Shown here: positions 1 to 8,016 of the stretch, one piece after another
How positions within the stretch are numbered: the first letter of the stretch is position 1
Layout of the letters: every line of letters starts with the position of its first letter
DNA from: Planctomycetota bacterium
GTDB lineage: Bacteria; Planctomycetota; Planctomycetia; Pirellulales; Pirellulaceae
DNA: 39,271 bases
Assembly: GCA_026692905.1 (NCBI GenBank)
Contig: JAPLNL010000036.1
Coordinates: 1 to 39,271 of the forward strand
Reading direction: 5' to 3'
Notes under the pieces: generated by a model
What the model was told of the DNA's origin: nothing
Seen by the model: the letters and a program-made list of their open reading frames with translations, nothing else
Database searches by the model: none
Position numbers and translations under genes: made by a program

Positions 1-187
1 GGACGAAGCTATCCGCGCGAAGCATACACGCGACGAGCAAAATCCACGCACTTTCAAAAACGAAAAAAACCAGAAAAGACCAATGATTCAGATCCAAAAG
101 CAGCAAAGTGAGTGCCATTGGGCGCTAGCCCCGGTTTTCCTTAGAACGCGAAGCGTTTTCGATAACCGGCGGGTGATGCATTACCCT

Positions 188-556
188 CGTTCCAAGGCTC
201 TGCCTTGGAACGCACTGCCTTCGAGGCTCCGCCTCGCGTTAGCCATGCTTTTGCAACTCAGGAGGCAGGAGCCTCCAGTGCATTGCATCCCCAGGCAGCC
301 AGGGGCCGAGTGCTAAATACATACACAAGAGTATTCGGGGCAATTGGTAGTTTGCTGTTTCGCTCAACTGCCCCATAACTGCGGAGCAGTGGCATTCGAA
401 AGCCACGGATGAAATCCGTGGTCAGCGTGGTTCGGGTTGCCTGAGAGTCGCAGAGCGACGGCATTCCCACGGGCCTGACGGTCAAAATCACGGCCCATGC
501 CGCTCTTTCAGAGCTCAGGATCAATCGGGGCGTACTACCTGGGGTTTCACCCCAGG
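188..556. repeat. Array of short palindromic hairpin modules
   Basis: At least five perfect or near-perfect hairpins with different arms follow each other: 188-212 (arms CGTTCCAAGGC/GCCTTGGAACG), 222-236 (CGAGGC/GCCTCG), 261-276 (GGAGGC/GCCTCC), 403-421 (CCACGGAT/ATCCGTGG) and 538-556 (CCTGGGG/CCCCAGG). Loops are 3-5 nt. Because the arms differ, this is a mosaic of several palindrome families, not one tandem repeat. Function is unknown; REP-like mobile palindromes or RNA structures are possible. Confidence 0.7.
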
Positions 557-563
557 CTGAAAA

Positions 564-582
564 ATCCCATCGCGTTCGCGAT
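564..582 (-). terminator. Possible terminator after adk
   Basis: On the minus strand, about 60 nt past the adk stop, a short stem ATCGCG/CGCGAT (569-582) is followed after GGG by a run of T. This could end the ribosomal operon transcript. The stem is only 6 bp and the T run is not immediate, so the call is weak. Confidence 0.35.
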
Positions 583-641
583 TCAGTCGCAGTAGGATAG
601 TACGGTTAGTTGTAACGATATGCTAACTCCAGTTTTTAGCT

Positions 642-1214
642 CTAAGCTAAATGCTTATCAACGCAAGCTTTGATTGCGGCGAAAACCAGTTCTTCCGATT
701 GCATTCCATCCACTTGCTCCAATTTTCCCTGCGAAGCATAGTACTCTGTCAGCGGAGCCGTCTGAGTTTTGAAAACATGGAGCCGTTCGCGAATGGTCTC
801 GTAGTTGTCGTCCGCCCTGCCATCGATCTGTGCGCGTTTGAGAAGTCGCTGAATGAGCTCTTCTTCAACCACCTTCAGCTCTAACGCCATGTCAAGCTTA
901 ATACCTTGCTCAACGAGGTAGTCATCTAATAACTGGGCTTGAATAATAGTTCGCGGGAAACCATCGAACAACGCACCATTAACGCACTCATCGCTTTGCA
1001 GACGCTGTGCGACAATTCGCATCACCAAATGATCTGGGGCTAGTTTCCCAGCATCGATGTACGATGCGATCCAACGCGACAATGCAGTGTCCTGCCGCTT
1101 GACAGCCCTAAGCATTTCCCCAGTCGAAAGATGCGGTATCTTCAGCAACTCAACCAAGCGCTTACACTGAGTTCCTTTACCCGCCCCTGGCGGGCCGATG
1201 AACACCAATCGCAT
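642..1214 (-). CDS. adk: Adenylate kinase
   Basis: Cytoplasmic enzyme that interconverts ATP + AMP and two ADP. The 190-residue product opens with the P-loop GPPGAGKGT (residues 7-15), followed by the AMP-binding LSTGEMLR and DGFPRT motifs, which are diagnostic of the family. The lid segment is short and has no cysteine-based zinc site, so this is the short form. The ATG at 1214 is preceded by a GGGGAGGGG-like ribosome site. It lies 48 nt downstream of secY, as in many spc operons, and is the last recognisable gene of the operon inside the window. No map or infA follows within the 641 bases available. Confidence 0.96.
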   Translation of the reverse strand: MRLVFIGPPGAGKGTQCKRLVELLKIPHLSTGEMLRAVKRQDTALSRWIASYIDAGKLAPDHLVMRIVAQRLQSDECVNGALFDGFPRTIIQAQLLDDYLVEQGIKLDMALELKVVEEELIQRLLKRAQIDGRADDNYETIRERLHVFKTQTAPLTEYYASQGKLEQVDGMQSEELVFAAIKACVDKHLA

Positions 1215-1262
1215 TGCAGCGGCCCCTCCCCATGCTTTCAGTAAGTTTGCTTTGATCCAACT

Positions 1263-2642
1263 CTACTGCTCAAGCAGCCCCTTGTAGTTTCTCATCAACA
1301 AGTGGCTATCGATTTTCTGAATCAAATCGAACGCAACACTGACGACGATCAACAACCCCGTTCCTCCATACAACCCAGCGACGGTATAAGGAACAGCAAA
1401 TTGAGAATTGATGATCGTAGGGACGATCGCCACTACAGCCAAGAAAGCAGCTCCCACATACGTGATCCGCACCATCACCTTCTCAAGATAGTCAGCCGTT
1501 CGCTTGCCAGGACGATAGCCTGGAATAAACGCACCTGAATCTTGCAAGTTCTGCGACATTTCCTTTGGATTGAACATAATCGAAGTCCAAAAGAAGCAGA
1601 AGAAGAAAATAAAGATCACGTAAAGCACATTATACGAGAACGATGATCCGCTCGTAAACATGTTGGACAACGACTGGAAGATTGTTGCCGCAACTCCGCT
1701 CCATCCAGATCCAGCGTCTTCGCCACTAGCAAAAAACGAAGCTAGCCCACCGAACGCAAACCCTGGAATCATGAGCATACTACCCGCGAAGATGATTGGC
1801 ATAACGCCTGACTGATTGATCTTCAACGGTAAGAACTGCTTCGTCCCACCAAAAACTCTACGTCCTCGCACATGCTTGGCACTTTGCATCTGAATACGCC
1901 GTTGCGCCATCGTGATGAATACGACAGCAAAAACCACGCTAATGAACAGAAACGCAAGAACGATTAGAACGTCGGGACCAATGGTGCTCTGGGACACACC
2001 ACTCAAGCTACTCGACATGTTCTGACGCAAGTCCCAAAGAGCCCTTGGCATCTGAGCCAAAATACCGGCCATGATCAACAGCGAAACACCATTCCCTATC
2101 CCATATTCGTCAATCTGCTCGCCAAGCCACATCAAAAACATCGAACCTGCAGTCATAATAGCTACGGTTGTTAAAATCCAACCGAAGGAGAGCTGCGAAC
2201 CACTGAAGAAAACAGACGAGACAGTTTTGTCATCTGCATTCACCACTTGATACTGCAGATAGGCCCAACTCTGAACAATACAAATGACAACGGTCAAGTA
2301 CCGAGTGTATTCGTTGATCTTCTTTCGACCCACAGCTCCCTCCTTACGTAGTTGCTCGATTGGAGCCCAAACAGTACCAAGAAGCTGGAAAATAATCGAA
2401 GCGGAAATGTAAGGAGCGATCCCCAAACCAAAGATCGTCAGCGAACGGAGATCGGTTGCCGAAAACAACGCAACCTTGTCCAAAAAAGATCTCATTTCAC
2501 CTGACATCGTCGAGTCGATGTCCGTCAGAACAGGCAATCGAACGTGATAACCAATTCGATAAACTGCCAACAAAAACAGCGTCAAAAATATCTTCTGACG
2601 TAACTCCGGTATGGAGAAAACTACCCTGAGCTTTTCAAACAT
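1263..2642 (-). CDS. secY: Preprotein translocase subunit SecY
   Basis: Central channel subunit of the Sec translocon in the cytoplasmic membrane; it exports unfolded proteins and inserts membrane proteins. The 459-residue sequence shows the family's N-terminus (RQKIFLTLFLLAVYRIGYH), about ten hydrophobic segments, and the conserved GIGNGVSLLI and GYRPGKRTADYL stretches. Length is slightly above the usual 430-440, the extra lying mainly in periplasmic loops. It follows rplO after 142 nt, the normal spc operon position, so it should be co-transcribed with the ribosomal genes. Confidence 0.97.
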   Translation of the reverse strand: MFEKLRVVFSIPELRQKIFLTLFLLAVYRIGYHVRLPVLTDIDSTMSGEMRSFLDKVALFSATDLRSLTIFGLGIAPYISASIIFQLLGTVWAPIEQLRKEGAVGRKKINEYTRYLTVVICIVQSWAYLQYQVVNADDKTVSSVFFSGSQLSFGWILTTVAIMTAGSMFLMWLGEQIDEYGIGNGVSLLIMAGILAQMPRALWDLRQNMSSSLSGVSQSTIGPDVLIVLAFLFISVVFAVVFITMAQRRIQMQSAKHVRGRRVFGGTKQFLPLKINQSGVMPIIFAGSMLMIPGFAFGGLASFFASGEDAGSGWSGVAATIFQSLSNMFTSGSSFSYNVLYVIFIFFFCFFWTSIMFNPKEMSQNLQDSGAFIPGYRPGKRTADYLEKVMVRITYVGAAFLAVVAIVPTIINSQFAVPYTVAGLYGGTGLLIVVSVAFDLIQKIDSHLLMRNYKGLLEQ

Positions 2643-2784
2643 GTCGTCATGTTCCTGCGAGTGGTGTGAGGCAATTCCTCAAAAATAATGGCCGACATTG
2701 AACTTGCGTCAACGCCGGCCATCTCATTGTTTCGGATATTCGTTTTTGCTGCTAGCCTAATTTAAGCAAACAGGGCCCTATACT

Positions 2785-3285
2785 CTAACTGCCAGCTTCC
2801 GCTTTGAGCGCTGCAACCCGCTCTTTAGGCGTTCGTTTCGCGGCGATAATTTCGATCGTTCCGCCGGCCTTGACGATCTTTTCCTTTGCTGACTCGCTGG
2901 CACGTGTCACAACAAATTTCAAAACTTTCGTCAATTCACCATCACCAAGAATTTTGATCTCGTCACAAACAACCTTAACCAACCCTTTATCGCGAAGAGT
3001 CGTAGCAGTCACTTCCTCTCCAGCCGAAAACACTTCATCGATCGCACCAAGGTTTACACCAAACACGATCTCTGCCCAACGATTATGGAAGCCACGCTTT
3101 GGAATGCGTCGTACAAGCGGCAAATCGCCACCATTGAACATAGGATGCCGCGAATAACCCGAACGCGACTTGTGTCCGTTGTGTCCGCGACCCGATGTCT
3201 TACCGGTCTTACTACCAATACCGCGACCAATACGCTTTCGGGCCTTGTTGGTCTGAACGTCTTTGTTGATTTCTTCTAAATTCAT
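2785..3285 (-). CDS. rplO: 50S ribosomal protein L15
   Basis: Component of the large ribosomal subunit. The 166-residue protein has the typical glycine/arginine-rich N-terminus (RIGRGIGSKTGKTSGRGHNGHKSR in part) and the FNGGDLPLVRRIPKRGF block of L15. Its C-terminus is about 20 residues longer than the common 145-150. The ATG at 3283-3285 overlaps the rpsE stop by 4 nt, which implies translational coupling. The gene that normally sits between them, rpmD (L30), is absent. Confidence 0.96.
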   Translation of the reverse strand: MNLEEINKDVQTNKARKRIGRGIGSKTGKTSGRGHNGHKSRSGYSRHPMFNGGDLPLVRRIPKRGFHNRWAEIVFGVNLGAIDEVFSAGEEVTATTLRDKGLVKVVCDEIKILGDGELTKVLKFVVTRASESAKEKIVKAGGTIEIIAAKRTPKERVAALKAEAGS

Positions 3286-3779
3286 GACAGTTTCACGCCT
3301 CGGAGTCGTTCGACGTCTTCACGCGTTCTTAGTTGCGACAGCGCGTCGAAAGTCGCTTTGATCAAAACCACTGGATTATTCGAGCGAAAGCTCTTGGTTA
3401 AAATATCTTGAATACCGACTGCTTCACAAACAGCTCGAACCGCCTGCCCAGCAATAATACCGGTACCTGGACTCGCCGGCATCAACAAAACGTGAGCGGC
3501 GCCGTATCGACCGGAAACGACGTGGGGGATGGTTCCGTTCAACAACGGAACGTTAATCATCGCCCGATTCGCGCCTTTCTGTGCTTTGGCAACGCTCGGT
3601 GGAACTTCGTTTGCTTTGCCGTAGCCGTAACCCACGCGTCCCTTACCGTCTCCGACAACCACTAGGGCAGCGAAGCTAAACCGACGACCGCCCTTGACCA
3701 CAGCGGCACAGCGCTTGATCTTGAGCACGCGATCGATAAGATCGCCTTGTCCACCACCACCAGATGAATTGTTTGCCAC
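3282..3779 (-). CDS. rpsE: 30S ribosomal protein S5
   Basis: Small-subunit protein important for translational accuracy. The 165-residue sequence carries the S5 dsRNA-binding-like domain (RVLKIKRCAAVVKGGRRFSF) and the C-terminal half with GTGIIAGQAVRAVCEAVGI. A glycine-rich leader (NNSSGGGGQGD) precedes the fold. The start codon is GTG. It lies between rplR (18 nt upstream) and rplO (4-nt overlap). Confidence 0.96.
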   Translation of the reverse strand: MANNSSGGGGQGDLIDRVLKIKRCAAVVKGGRRFSFAALVVVGDGKGRVGYGYGKANEVPPSVAKAQKGANRAMINVPLLNGTIPHVVSGRYGAAHVLLMPASPGTGIIAGQAVRAVCEAVGIQDILTKSFRSNNPVVLIKATFDALSQLRTREDVERLRGVKLS

Positions 3780-3797
3780 TCTATTGATCGCTCCGAA

Positions 3798-4166
3798 TTA
3801 AAACTCTAAACCAGCTTCGCGGGCCGCATCGGCGAACGCCGCTACGCGACCATGGTACTTGCAAGAACCTCGGTCCAATGCAACTTGTTTGATTCCCGCT
3901 TTGATCGCGCGTTCAGCCAGAATCTTTCCCAGCTTCGTCGCGGCTTCGCAGTTCCCACCGTAACCGACAACCGATCTCAGCTCTTTGTCTCGGGACGAAG
4001 CCGATACCAAAGTTTTCCCCGTCGAATCGTCTATCACCTGGCAGGAAAAATTCTGCAACGAACGAGTGATGCTCAATCGTGGACGTAATGTCGTACCGCG
4101 AACACGCTTCCGCACGCGAAACGCACGTCGCTCACGCTGCCCGTCCACCACTTTTCGAATATCCAC
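3798..4166 (-). CDS. rplR: 50S ribosomal protein L18
   Basis: 5S rRNA-binding protein of the large subunit central protuberance. The 122-residue product shows the basic N-terminus followed by RGTTLRPRLSITRS, and the family's C-terminal stretch DRGSCKYHGRVAAFADAAREAGLEF. Start is GTG at 4166. It stands between rplF and rpsE as expected for the spc operon; an 82-nt gap separates it from rplF. Confidence 0.96.
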   Translation of the reverse strand: MDIRKVVDGQRERRAFRVRKRVRGTTLRPRLSITRSLQNFSCQVIDDSTGKTLVSASSRDKELRSVVGYGGNCEAATKLGKILAERAIKAGIKQVALDRGSCKYHGRVAAFADAAREAGLEF

Positions 4167-4248
4167 TTCAAACCTCTATGATCTCGACGCATAAAAAGCG
4201 TCCCGAAAAATCTGAAAAAATAAACTAAGTCCTGCGTAGCAGTGACTA

Positions 4249-4791
4249 CTAGGTTGCACTCTTGCCGGCCTTGAGCTTCACTTGCTCGCCAACATATCGA
4301 ACACCCTTGCCCTTGTATGGCTCTGGCTTGCGGAGAGATCGTATGTAAGCAGCAAACTGTCCAACCGCCTGCTTATCACATCCCTTGATGTTGATGTGGG
4401 TCTGGTCAGGACACTTAACATCTAGAACATCAGGAATTGGCAACTGCAACTCATTCGCAAATCCAACTCGAAGCTGCAGAACCTTTCCCTTGATCGTAGC
4501 CAAGTAGCCAACGCCGATCACCTCGAGCTTCTTTTCATACCCAGTCTTAACGCCGAGGATCATGTTATTGATCAACGCCCGAGTTAAACCATGGAATGCT
4601 CGGGACTCTCGCTCGTCGTTGTGACGCGTTACGTTGACCGACTTTCCATCTTCGCTGAGTGTCACATCGATTTCTTCACGGTGGGTAAACGTCAATTTAC
4701 CCAACGGTCCTTCGACGTCAACTTTACGGTCAGCGATCGCGACTTTGACTCCGTCAATGATTGGAATCGGTTTCTTACCTACGCGGGACAT
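4249..4791 (-). CDS. rplF: 50S ribosomal protein L6
   Basis: Large-subunit protein near the factor-binding site. The 180-residue sequence begins with the conserved SRVGKKPIPI and ends with the signature EPYKGKGVRYVGEQVKLKAGK. Length matches the family (about 178). It is flanked by rpsH upstream and rplR downstream, all on the minus strand. The open frames on the opposite strand in this stretch are shadows. Confidence 0.97.
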   Translation of the reverse strand: MSRVGKKPIPIIDGVKVAIADRKVDVEGPLGKLTFTHREEIDVTLSEDGKSVNVTRHNDERESRAFHGLTRALINNMILGVKTGYEKKLEVIGVGYLATIKGKVLQLRVGFANELQLPIPDVLDVKCPDQTHINIKGCDKQAVGQFAAYIRSLRKPEPYKGKGVRYVGEQVKLKAGKSAT

Positions 4792-4879
4792 TTCTGTTTA
4801 CTACTCACTTTACTGGAATGTATTGCACAAGCAAAACGCTTGCAGTCTTCCTGAACCGAATCAAATCTTGTGTTACGAG

Positions 4880-5275
4880 TTAGCAAACTTCGCAGAGAAC
4901 TTCGCCACCAAGCTTTTGCTGGCGAGCCTCGCGGTCGCTTACTACACCCTTGGAAGTGCTAACAATCGAAATACCAAGTCCATTCAAGACAGGCTTCAAT
5001 TCTTCGCACTTCTTGTAAATCCGTCGACCAGGCTTGCTAACCCGCTTCACGGTTTGAATCACTTTTTCCCCGTTCGGACCGTACTTCAACTCGATGCGTA
5101 ACATCTTGGCCGGTACAGCCTCTACCTCGGAATAATCCCAAATATACCCTTCGCGCTTTAGCACGTCTGCCACACCTACTCGGAACCGAGATAGCGGAAC
5201 ATCCACAAACGGTCGCTCAATGCGAACGGCGTTGCGAATTCGGGTAATCATGTCTGAAATTGGGTCACTGATCAT
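4880..5275 (-). CDS. rpsH: 30S ribosomal protein S8
   Basis: 16S rRNA-binding protein of the small-subunit platform, and in E. coli the repressor of the spc operon. The 131-residue product has the S8 start (DPISDMITRIRNA) and the C-terminal signature GLGISIVSTSKGVVSDREAR followed by GGEVLCEVC. It starts 21 nt after the rpsN stop. Whether it autoregulates this operon cannot be seen. Confidence 0.97.
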   Translation of the reverse strand: MISDPISDMITRIRNAVRIERPFVDVPLSRFRVGVADVLKREGYIWDYSEVEAVPAKMLRIELKYGPNGEKVIQTVKRVSKPGRRIYKKCEELKPVLNGLGISIVSTSKGVVSDREARQQKLGGEVLCEVC

Positions 5276-5296
5276 AATGTGGATGCCCCCGTAACC

Positions 5297-5482
5297 TTAC
5301 CAGCTAGCTTTTCGAACACCAGGAATGAGACCTTTGTCTGCCAATTGTCGGAAACAAATCCGACAAATGCCAAACTTGCGATACACCGCACGTGGGCGAC
5401 CACAAAGTTTGCAACGGTTCTCACGGCGAGTTGAAAACTTTGGCTCGCGATTGGCTTTGGCAATTTTGCTTTTGCTGGCCAC
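5297..5482 (-). CDS. rpsN: 30S ribosomal protein S14, zinc-binding type
   Basis: Small-subunit head protein. At 61 residues it is the short, zinc-binding (type Z) form. The four ligand cysteines are C24, C27, C40 and C43 in the pattern CxxC-x12-CxxC. The C-terminal [18 protein letters not shown] is the usual ending. A longer frame over the same bases (5272-5568) is a shadow. It lies between rplE and rpsH in canonical order. Confidence 0.96.
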   Translation of the reverse strand: MASKSKIAKANREPKFSTRRENRCKLCGRPRAVYRKFGICRICFRQLADKGLIPGVRKASW

Positions 5483-5603
5483 AGGTGGGTTTTCCGGTAA
5501 TTCAAGGTAAATGGTAAGTAACTGTTTTTGTCAGCCGTCGGCTCGCGCCTCCGACATCGTATAACCACCGAAAACGATCGATGGCTCCGTATTTCGTCAG
5601 CCC

Positions 5604-6164
5604 TTAAGCTGTCTTCTTCTTAGGTGCACGGAACGGCATTCCGAACATCTCAAGTAGTCTTCTTGCAACATCGTTGTCGCCAGCGGTCGTTACGATCGCA
5701 ATGTTCATGCCTTGCGGCCGAGCAAACTTGTCCGGGTTCAACTCTGGAAACACCAACCACTCTGCTAATCCCATCGAGTAATTGCCCTTCCCGTCAAACG
5801 CAGTTCGGCTAATCCCACGAAAGTCACGGACCCGTGGCAAAACGATACTGATCAATCGGTCGAGGAACTCGTACATCTTATCTCGACGGAGAGTTACCTT
5901 GCAGCCGATTGGCACACCCTCCCGCAATTTGAATCCAGCAATTGAATTCCGTGCGATGGTCAAAACTGGTCGCTGACCAGCAATATCTCCCATTGCTTCG
6001 GCGGCCAATTCCAAGTATTTCTTGTCCTGCATCGCTTCGCCGACACCCATGTTGATGGAAATCTTTTCCAACTTTGGAATCGAGAAAACGTTGGTGAACC
6101 CAAACTCTTTTTCAAGCGCTGGACGGATCGTTTCTTGGTAGTGTATTTGAAGTCGAGGGGCCAT
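5604..6164 (-). CDS. rplE: 50S ribosomal protein L5
   Basis: 5S rRNA-binding protein that contacts the P-site tRNA. The 186-residue sequence contains the L5 signatures PKLEKISINMGVGEA, GQRPVLTIARNSIAGFKLREG and VTLRRDKMYEFLDRLISI. Start is ATG at 6164. A 121-nt spacer, longer than most in the operon, separates it from rpsN; nothing else was recognised in that spacer. Confidence 0.97.
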   Translation of the reverse strand: MAPRLQIHYQETIRPALEKEFGFTNVFSIPKLEKISINMGVGEAMQDKKYLELAAEAMGDIAGQRPVLTIARNSIAGFKLREGVPIGCKVTLRRDKMYEFLDRLISIVLPRVRDFRGISRTAFDGKGNYSMGLAEWLVFPELNPDKFARPQGMNIAIVTTAGDNDVARRLLEMFGMPFRAPKKKTA

Positions 6165-6232
6165 GATTTTCGTACTTTGGTTGAACTCTTTTGTCTTAAC
6201 TCTTTTTCAGGATCAGCCTGTGTCGGACCAAA

Positions 6233-6583
6233 CTAAGCTTTGGATGCGTGCAGCGGACGGGCGGGAGCAACAACGCTAATCGTTTTACCACTCTTCTTGC
6301 TGTATCGTTCCTTGGAACCATCGGGCAGAAACCGGACACCCATGCGGGTCGGAACACCAGTCGACGGACAAACGATCATCACTTTGGACACATCCATGAA
6401 CGCTTCTTTGGAAAGTCGCCCACCCTGAGGATTTCGCTGCGAACGTTTGACGTGCTTGTAAACACGATTCAAACCTTCGACCACGACTTTACCTTTGACT
6501 CGGTCGACCTTCAAAATCTTACCACGCTGGCCTTTGTCTCGTCCCGATATGACTTCGACTGTGTCGTTAACTTTGATCAACAT
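6233..6583 (-). CDS. rplX: 50S ribosomal protein L24
   Basis: Assembly-initiating protein of the large subunit. The N-terminus carries the KOW motif (NDTVEVISGRDKGQRGKILKV), then VVVEGLNRVYKHVKRSQ, both characteristic of L24. Length 116 is close to the usual 103-115. Its start codon abuts the rplN stop with no spacer, which suggests translational coupling. Confidence 0.97.
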   Translation of the reverse strand: MLIKVNDTVEVISGRDKGQRGKILKVDRVKGKVVVEGLNRVYKHVKRSQRNPQGGRLSKEAFMDVSKVMIVCPSTGVPTRMGVRFLPDGSKERYSKKSGKTISVVAPARPLHASKA

Positions 6584-6952
6584 CTAGACCACCTCACTCG
6601 CCAACGAAACAATCTTTGTGAAACTCTTCTCACGTAATTCCCGAGCAACAGCGCCGAAAATACGCGTGCCGCGGGGATTGTCGTCTTTGTCGACCAACAC
6701 CGCTGCATTGCCATCAAAACGAACATAACTACCATCAACTCGTCGCGTTGGGTGCGAAACCCGAACGATCACCGCTCGAACGACCGCCTTCTTCTTGACT
6801 TCACTTCCGGGAATCACGCTCTTTACGGAGCAAATGATCACATCGCCGAGCCCGGCGTAGCGACGTCGTGTGCCACCCAACACCTTGATGCACATAATTT
6901 CCTTTGCACCGGTGTTGTCAGCGACTTGGAGTCGGCTTTCTTGCTGAATCAT
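6584..6952 (-). CDS. rplN: 50S ribosomal protein L14
   Basis: Large-subunit protein at the subunit interface. The 122-residue product starts with [19 protein letters not shown] and shows the signature [15 protein letters not shown] and the C-terminal [16 protein letters not shown], matching the family over its full length. It is followed immediately by rplX. Confidence 0.98.
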   Translation of the reverse strand: MIQQESRLQVADNTGAKEIMCIKVLGGTRRRYAGLGDVIICSVKSVIPGSEVKKKAVVRAVIVRVSHPTRRVDGSYVRFDGNAAVLVDKDDNPRGTRIFGAVARELREKSFTKIVSLASEVV

Positions 6953-7012
6953 GATTGACTATGTTTCAAAAACGAATTTGGAATGTTTAATACCGCTTGA
7001 GTATCAGCACGA

Positions 7013-7315
7013 CTAAGTTGCTGCAGCGGCCGCAGCCGCTTGCTCTGCTTTCAAACTTGCTACGTCCACAATCTTGGACTTCTCTACCACACGAATCAAA
7101 TTCCAACGCTTCAACTTTGACAGTGGTCTCGATTCTTCGATCTCCACCTTATCACCGATGTGGGACTCGTTGTTCTCGTCATGAACGTGACAAACAGTCT
7201 TCTTTCGAACGATCTTGGAGTACCGCGGATGGCGTACCAAACGCTCGATCTCAACTCGACGTGTTTTTGAAGCTTTATCGCCGGTTACAAAACCGACTAG
7301 AATTCGACGTGCCAT
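7013..7315 (-). CDS. rpsQ: 30S ribosomal protein S17
   Basis: 16S rRNA-binding small-subunit protein. The sequence begins with RRILVGFVTGDKASKTRRVEI, followed by the HDENNESHIGDKVEIEESRPLSKLKRW block typical of S17. At 100 residues it is longer than the usual 85; the extra is an alanine-rich tail (EQAAAAAAAT). It sits between rpmC and rplN. Confidence 0.96.
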   Translation of the reverse strand: MARRILVGFVTGDKASKTRRVEIERLVRHPRYSKIVRKKTVCHVHDENNESHIGDKVEIEESRPLSKLKRWNLIRVVEKSKIVDVASLKAEQAAAAAAAT

Positions 7316-7370
7316 AGTGGAAACTTTGTGACAGATTATCTGGATTGGATTCGGTTGCAGGTCCTAGGCA

Positions 7371-7565
7371 CTAAGCTTTGGATTGCCGCTGGGTTTGTAG
7401 GGTCCGCACTCGAGCAATCAAACGTCTGTTGTGACGCATCTGACTCGGTACGTCCACTCGATCGGTCTGCGCCTGCAGACGAAATCGAAACATGTTTTCC
7501 GCAGCTTCCACCGCAGTCAGTTCCAATTGCTCGTCGCTCATTTCGCGAAGTTCGGAGGCTTTCAT
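7371..7565 (-). CDS. rpmC: 50S ribosomal protein L29
   Basis: Small large-subunit protein near the peptide exit tunnel. The start was set at the ATG 7563-7565, giving 64 residues beginning MKASELREMSDEQLELT, the normal L29 beginning; an upstream in-frame extension to 7652 overlaps rplP and has no homologous character. The C-terminal RRLIARVRTLQTQRQ fits the helical hairpin. It lies 34 nt after rplP. Confidence 0.93.
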   Translation of the reverse strand: MKASELREMSDEQLELTAVEAAENMFRFRLQAQTDRVDVPSQMRHNRRLIARVRTLQTQRQSKA

Positions 7566-7599
7566 TTTCGACTCGTTAACCTTGAATATTTGACAAAAC

Positions 7600-8016
7600 C
7601 TATGCTGGACGACGTCGAACCAGACGAACTGGAATCGGCATCTTGGCAGCAAGACGTGCGAAACACACCTTGGCCTGTTGTTCGGTCACACCAGCGAGTT
7701 CGTAAAGAACCGTACCTGGTCTAACCACAGCTACCCAGTACTCCGGCTCCCCTTTACCCTTACCCATTCGGGTTTCCAAAGGCTTGGAGGACACTGGCTT
7801 ATCTGGAAAAATTCGGATGTAAAGTCGACCTTCACCACGAACGTATTGGTTCGCCGCGATTCGTCCCGCTTCGATTGTTTGGGCACGGATCCAGCCGCCT
7901 TGTAGGCACTGAAGTCCGAAGTCTCCAAAAACAACCTTGTTACCGCGGGTCGCGTTACCTTTTATACGTCCTCTTTGGCTTTTTCGGTGCTTGACCCGTT
8001 TGGGCATCAGCGCCAT
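7600..8016 (-). CDS. rplP: 50S ribosomal protein L16
   Basis: Large-subunit protein that organises the A site. The 138-residue sequence has the classic start [19 protein letters not shown] and the [22 protein letters not shown] signature. Two starts are possible, ATG 8016 and ATG 8007 (MPKRV). Either way, the 5' end lies inside rpsC: the genes overlap by 53-62 nt in different frames. Both reading frames look authentic, so the overlap is likely real. Confidence 0.97.
   Translation of the reverse strand: MALMPKRVKHRKSQRGRIKGNATRGNKVVFGDFGLQCLQGGWIRAQTIEAGRIAANQYVRGEGRLYIRIFPDKPVSSKPLETRMGKGKGEPEYWVAVVRPGTVLYELAGVTEQQAKVCFARLAAKMPIPVRLVRRRPA

Larger units (their letters stand above)
1..641. other. 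Gene-free intergenic region with hairpins
   Basis: No convincing gene is seen. The open frames here read through palindromes and have no family resemblance. The stretch lies downstream of adk, the last visible gene of the ribosomal operon, and holds the hairpin array and possible terminator listed separately. Bases 120-137 (GGGCGCTAGCCCCGGTTT) are a perfect inverted match to 33053-33070, so part of the region belongs to a dispersed repeat family. Confidence 0.7.

Noticed and set aside
83-316. 77-residue plus-strand ORF at the window start
   Set aside because: It reads through several palindromes, has biased composition and no family resemblance.
258-524. 88-residue minus-strand ORF
   Set aside because: It lies across the hairpin array; the coding look comes from repeats.
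4634-5101. 155-residue plus-strand ORF
   Set aside because: Antisense shadow of rplF and rpsH, which are certain.
5272-5568. 98-residue minus-strand ORF
   Set aside because: Overlaps rpsN in another frame; the S14 zinc cysteines decide the real frame.
7566-7652. N-terminal extension of rpmC
   Set aside because: It overlaps rplP and is not L29-like; the ATG at 7565 gives a standard L29.
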